Shown here one piece after another: positions 8,308-9,324 of a stretch of DNA of 9,324 bases. The notes beneath the pieces were generated by a model. It did no database searches. It worked only from the letters and a program-made list of their open reading frames with translations, and was not told the origin of the DNA. The DNA lies in contig SLQI01000119.1 in the NCBI GenBank assembly GCA_007131535.1, positions 1-9,324 of the forward strand, read 5' to 3'. Position 1 is the first letter of the stretch. Each line of letters begins with the position of its first letter. The stretch is from Balneolales bacterium (GTDB lineage: Bacteria > Bacteroidota > Rhodothermia > Balneolales > Natronogracilivirgulaceae). Both the position numbers and the translations under genes were made by a program.

Positions 8308-8961
8308 TTAGCGGTGACAAGCATTGCAATAAACCGGAGCGACGATATTCCGCTTGGAAACCATCATTTCACCGAATTCTTTCTGAAAGTCCTCATCCGG
8401 TGGCTCCCAGGCGAGGTTAGTAACCTCTTCAACCGGTCTCAACTGGTCTTCCGGGTTGTTGTGGCAATCAAGACACCAGCTCATACTCATGGATTCCTTC
8501 TTCATTACACGTTCCATGCGATCAACCCGACCGTGACAGGAGTCACATCCAATTCCTATATTGATATGGATACTGTGATCGAAATATGTGTGCTCGGGAA
8601 GCTTATGCACCCGAATCCACTCAATGGGATCACCGGTTTCCCAGCTTTCCCTTAAGGGTGCCAGGTCAGGGCTGTCGGCCTCAATCGTTTCATGACACGT
8701 CATACACGTTTGTGAAGAAGGCACAGAAGCCGCTGCAGCTAATTCAACACCTCCGTGACAGTACCGGCAGTCTATATCCAGCTGGCCGGCATGCAAGTCG
8801 TGACTGAATGGTATGGGCTGCTCCGGAGCATACCCTACTTCCAGGTAGTCGGGTGATCCGAAATACCAAAAACCAAATATAATTCCGGTTACCCCTACAA
8901 TAATTGCAAGTTGAATTTTCTTGGGCACCTTATCGGCCCATTTTGGAAAAATCTGCGCCAT
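8308..8961 (-). CDS. actA: Alternative complex III pentaheme cytochrome c subunit ActA
   Basis: A 217-residue membrane-anchored multiheme cytochrome c and first gene of the operon. One N-terminal transmembrane helix (about 17-35) is preceded by basic residues (KWADKVPKK), giving a periplasmic body without an obvious cleavage site. Five CxxCH heme motifs are present: CRYCH (65-69), CMTCH (86-90), CDSCH (139-143), CLDCH (163-167) and CNACH (212-216). Further histidines (for example His54, His57, His119, His124, His129 and His132) are candidates for distal ligands. The last motif ends one residue before the stop codon. Five hemes and this length agree with ActA of other bacteria, where it relays electrons between ActB, ActE and the oxidase. 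An in-frame TAA at 8979-8977 lies six codons before the ATG at 8961, so no upstream start is possible. There is no Shine-Dalgarno sequence. Confidence 0.96.
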   Translation of the reverse strand: MAQIFPKWADKVPKKIQLAIIVGVTGIIFGFWYFGSPDYLEVGYAPEQPIPFSHDLHAGQLDIDCRYCHGGVELAAAASVPSSQTCMTCHETIEADSPDLAPLRESWETGDPIEWIRVHKLPEHTYFDHSIHINIGIGCDSCHGRVDRMERVMKKESMSMSWCLDCHNNPEDQLRPVEEVTNLAWEPPDEDFQKEFGEMMVSKRNIVAPVYCNACHR

Positions 8962-9011
8962 AAATTTGCAATAGCGTTAAACAATGTTTTTTAGAATCCC
9001 AGCAATGCGGG

Positions 9012-9044
9012 CAATGATACAGATAAAAAGATCAAAAGTTCAAA
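9012..9044 (-). promoter_or_regulatory. Candidate Bacteroidetes-type sigma-A promoter for actA
   Basis: On the minus strand a TTTG (9044-9041) is followed after 21 bases by TATCATTG (9019-9012). The Bacteroidetes consensus is TTTG, about 17-23 bases, then TAnnTTTG, so the -7 element matches at all but one fixed position. Transcription would start around 9005, giving a leader of roughly 40 bases before the actA ATG. The region is AT-rich and such matches occur by chance; there is no experimental support. Confidence 0.35.
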
Positions 9045-9068
9045 AAAAATTACCAATTCGTATGGTAA
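9042..9068 (-). terminator. Weak hairpin with T-run upstream of the promoter: terminator or operator dyad
   Basis: On the minus strand the arms TTACCA (9068-9063) and TGGTAA (9055-9050) are separated by seven bases and followed directly by eight T residues (9049-9042). The layout is that of an intrinsic terminator, but the stem is only six pairs with two G-C pairs, so it would be weak. It could end a transcript from a gene to the right of the window. Alternatively, because it abuts the candidate -33 element, it could be a binding site for a transcription factor. Confidence 0.3.
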
Positions 9069-9169
9069 ATCTTTGGCTTTTCTAAGGGACTGATTATTGT
9101 TAAGATGGGCTACACAAGGGTGTCGTATCCTTATTGTATCGGCTAAAACTTTATCAAAAATTCACAATA

Positions 9170-9182
9170 ATATTTGAAATAT
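9170..9182. repeat. 13-base AT-rich palindrome
   Basis: ATATTT, a central G, then AAATAT: a perfect inverted repeat with six-base arms. It lies about 210 bases upstream of the actA start. It could be a regulator binding site, but short AT-only arms arise easily in sequence of this composition. Confidence 0.25.
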
Positions 9183-9229
9183 CAGCCTATCCCTGTAAAT
9201 CCGACCTCTCACTCCATTTATAGAGGTTC

Positions 9230-9242
9230 AATAATGATTATT
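9230..9242. repeat. 13-base AT-rich palindrome, weakly Fur-box-like
   Basis: AATAAT, a central G, then ATTATT: a perfect inverted repeat with six-base arms. The start of the site, ATAATGAT, is identical to part of the classical Fur box, but the continuation matches only partly. Its centre lies 60 bases from the centre of the other 13-base palindrome. A role in iron-dependent control would be plausible for an operon needing six hemes and four Fe-S clusters, but this is speculative. Confidence 0.2.
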
Positions 9243-9324
9243 AATGCAGTCAAGGCAATCTTTATGTATGACAACTACTTGAAGTGTAGCATTAACAAAT
9301 ACAATGTTTACCAACACCGGATTA

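Larger units (their letters stand above)
8962..9324. other. Non-coding AT-rich region upstream of the ACIII operon
   Basis: About 360 bases with no convincing gene on either strand. It is clearly richer in A and T than the coding part and holds a candidate promoter near its operon-proximal end, a dyad with a T-run, and two short palindromes. The neighbouring gene on the right is beyond the window, so it cannot be said whether the region is a divergent promoter region or follows a gene on the same strand. Confidence 0.7.

Noticed and set aside
8308..8961. ActA as a NrfH/NapC-type quinol dehydrogenase
   Set aside because: The five-heme count with one N-terminal anchor, and the gene order actABCDEF, fit ActA; NapC/NrfH proteins have four hemes and different partners.
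9221..9258. A sigma70-like TTGACT on the minus strand with a TATAAA downstream
   Set aside because: The spacing between the two boxes is about 25 bases, too long for a promoter, and it lies more than 250 bases from actA.

Overview
This window carries the respiratory gene cluster for alternative complex III (ACIII), a quinol:cytochrome c / cytochrome oxidase oxidoreductase that replaces the cytochrome bc1 complex in many Bacteroidota, Rhodothermota and related bacteria. All nine coding regions lie on the minus strand, so the operon is read from right to left. The order is actA (pentaheme cytochrome c), actB (iron-sulfur protein with a molybdopterin-enzyme-like domain), actC (NrfD-type membrane protein), actD (DUF3341-type membrane protein), actE (monoheme c lipoprotein), actF (polytopic membrane protein), a small single-span membrane protein of unknown function, a SCO1/SenC-type copper chaperone, and the first 36 codons of coxB (cytochrome c oxidase subunit II), cut by the left edge.

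The likely source is a marine or halophilic member of the Rhodothermota/Balneolota/Bacteroidota group. The evidence is the gene order (act genes, then sco, then cox), near-absence of Shine-Dalgarno sequences before the start codons, moderate GC and family-typical protein sequences. The genus cannot be fixed from the sequence alone.

Layout: 8962-9324 is a non-coding, AT-rich leader of about 360 bases. It holds a candidate Bacteroidetes-type promoter (about 9012-9044), a dyad followed by a T-run just upstream of it, and two short AT-rich palindromes. From 8961 down to 1 the genes are packed with gaps of 12-43 bases and one overlap, with no internal terminator seen, which suggests a single transcript that continues beyond the window into the cytochrome oxidase genes.

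How the genes work together: quinol is oxidised at the membrane (ActC/ActF), electrons pass through the four Fe-S clusters of ActB to the hemes of ActA and ActE, and from there probably directly to a caa3/aa3-type oxidase. The oxidase CuA subunit begins at the left edge, and its copper is presumably delivered by the SCO protein. No tRNA, rRNA, CRISPR, insertion sequence or phage element was seen. The system is known; the least described parts are the small membrane protein between actF and sco, and the upstream control region.
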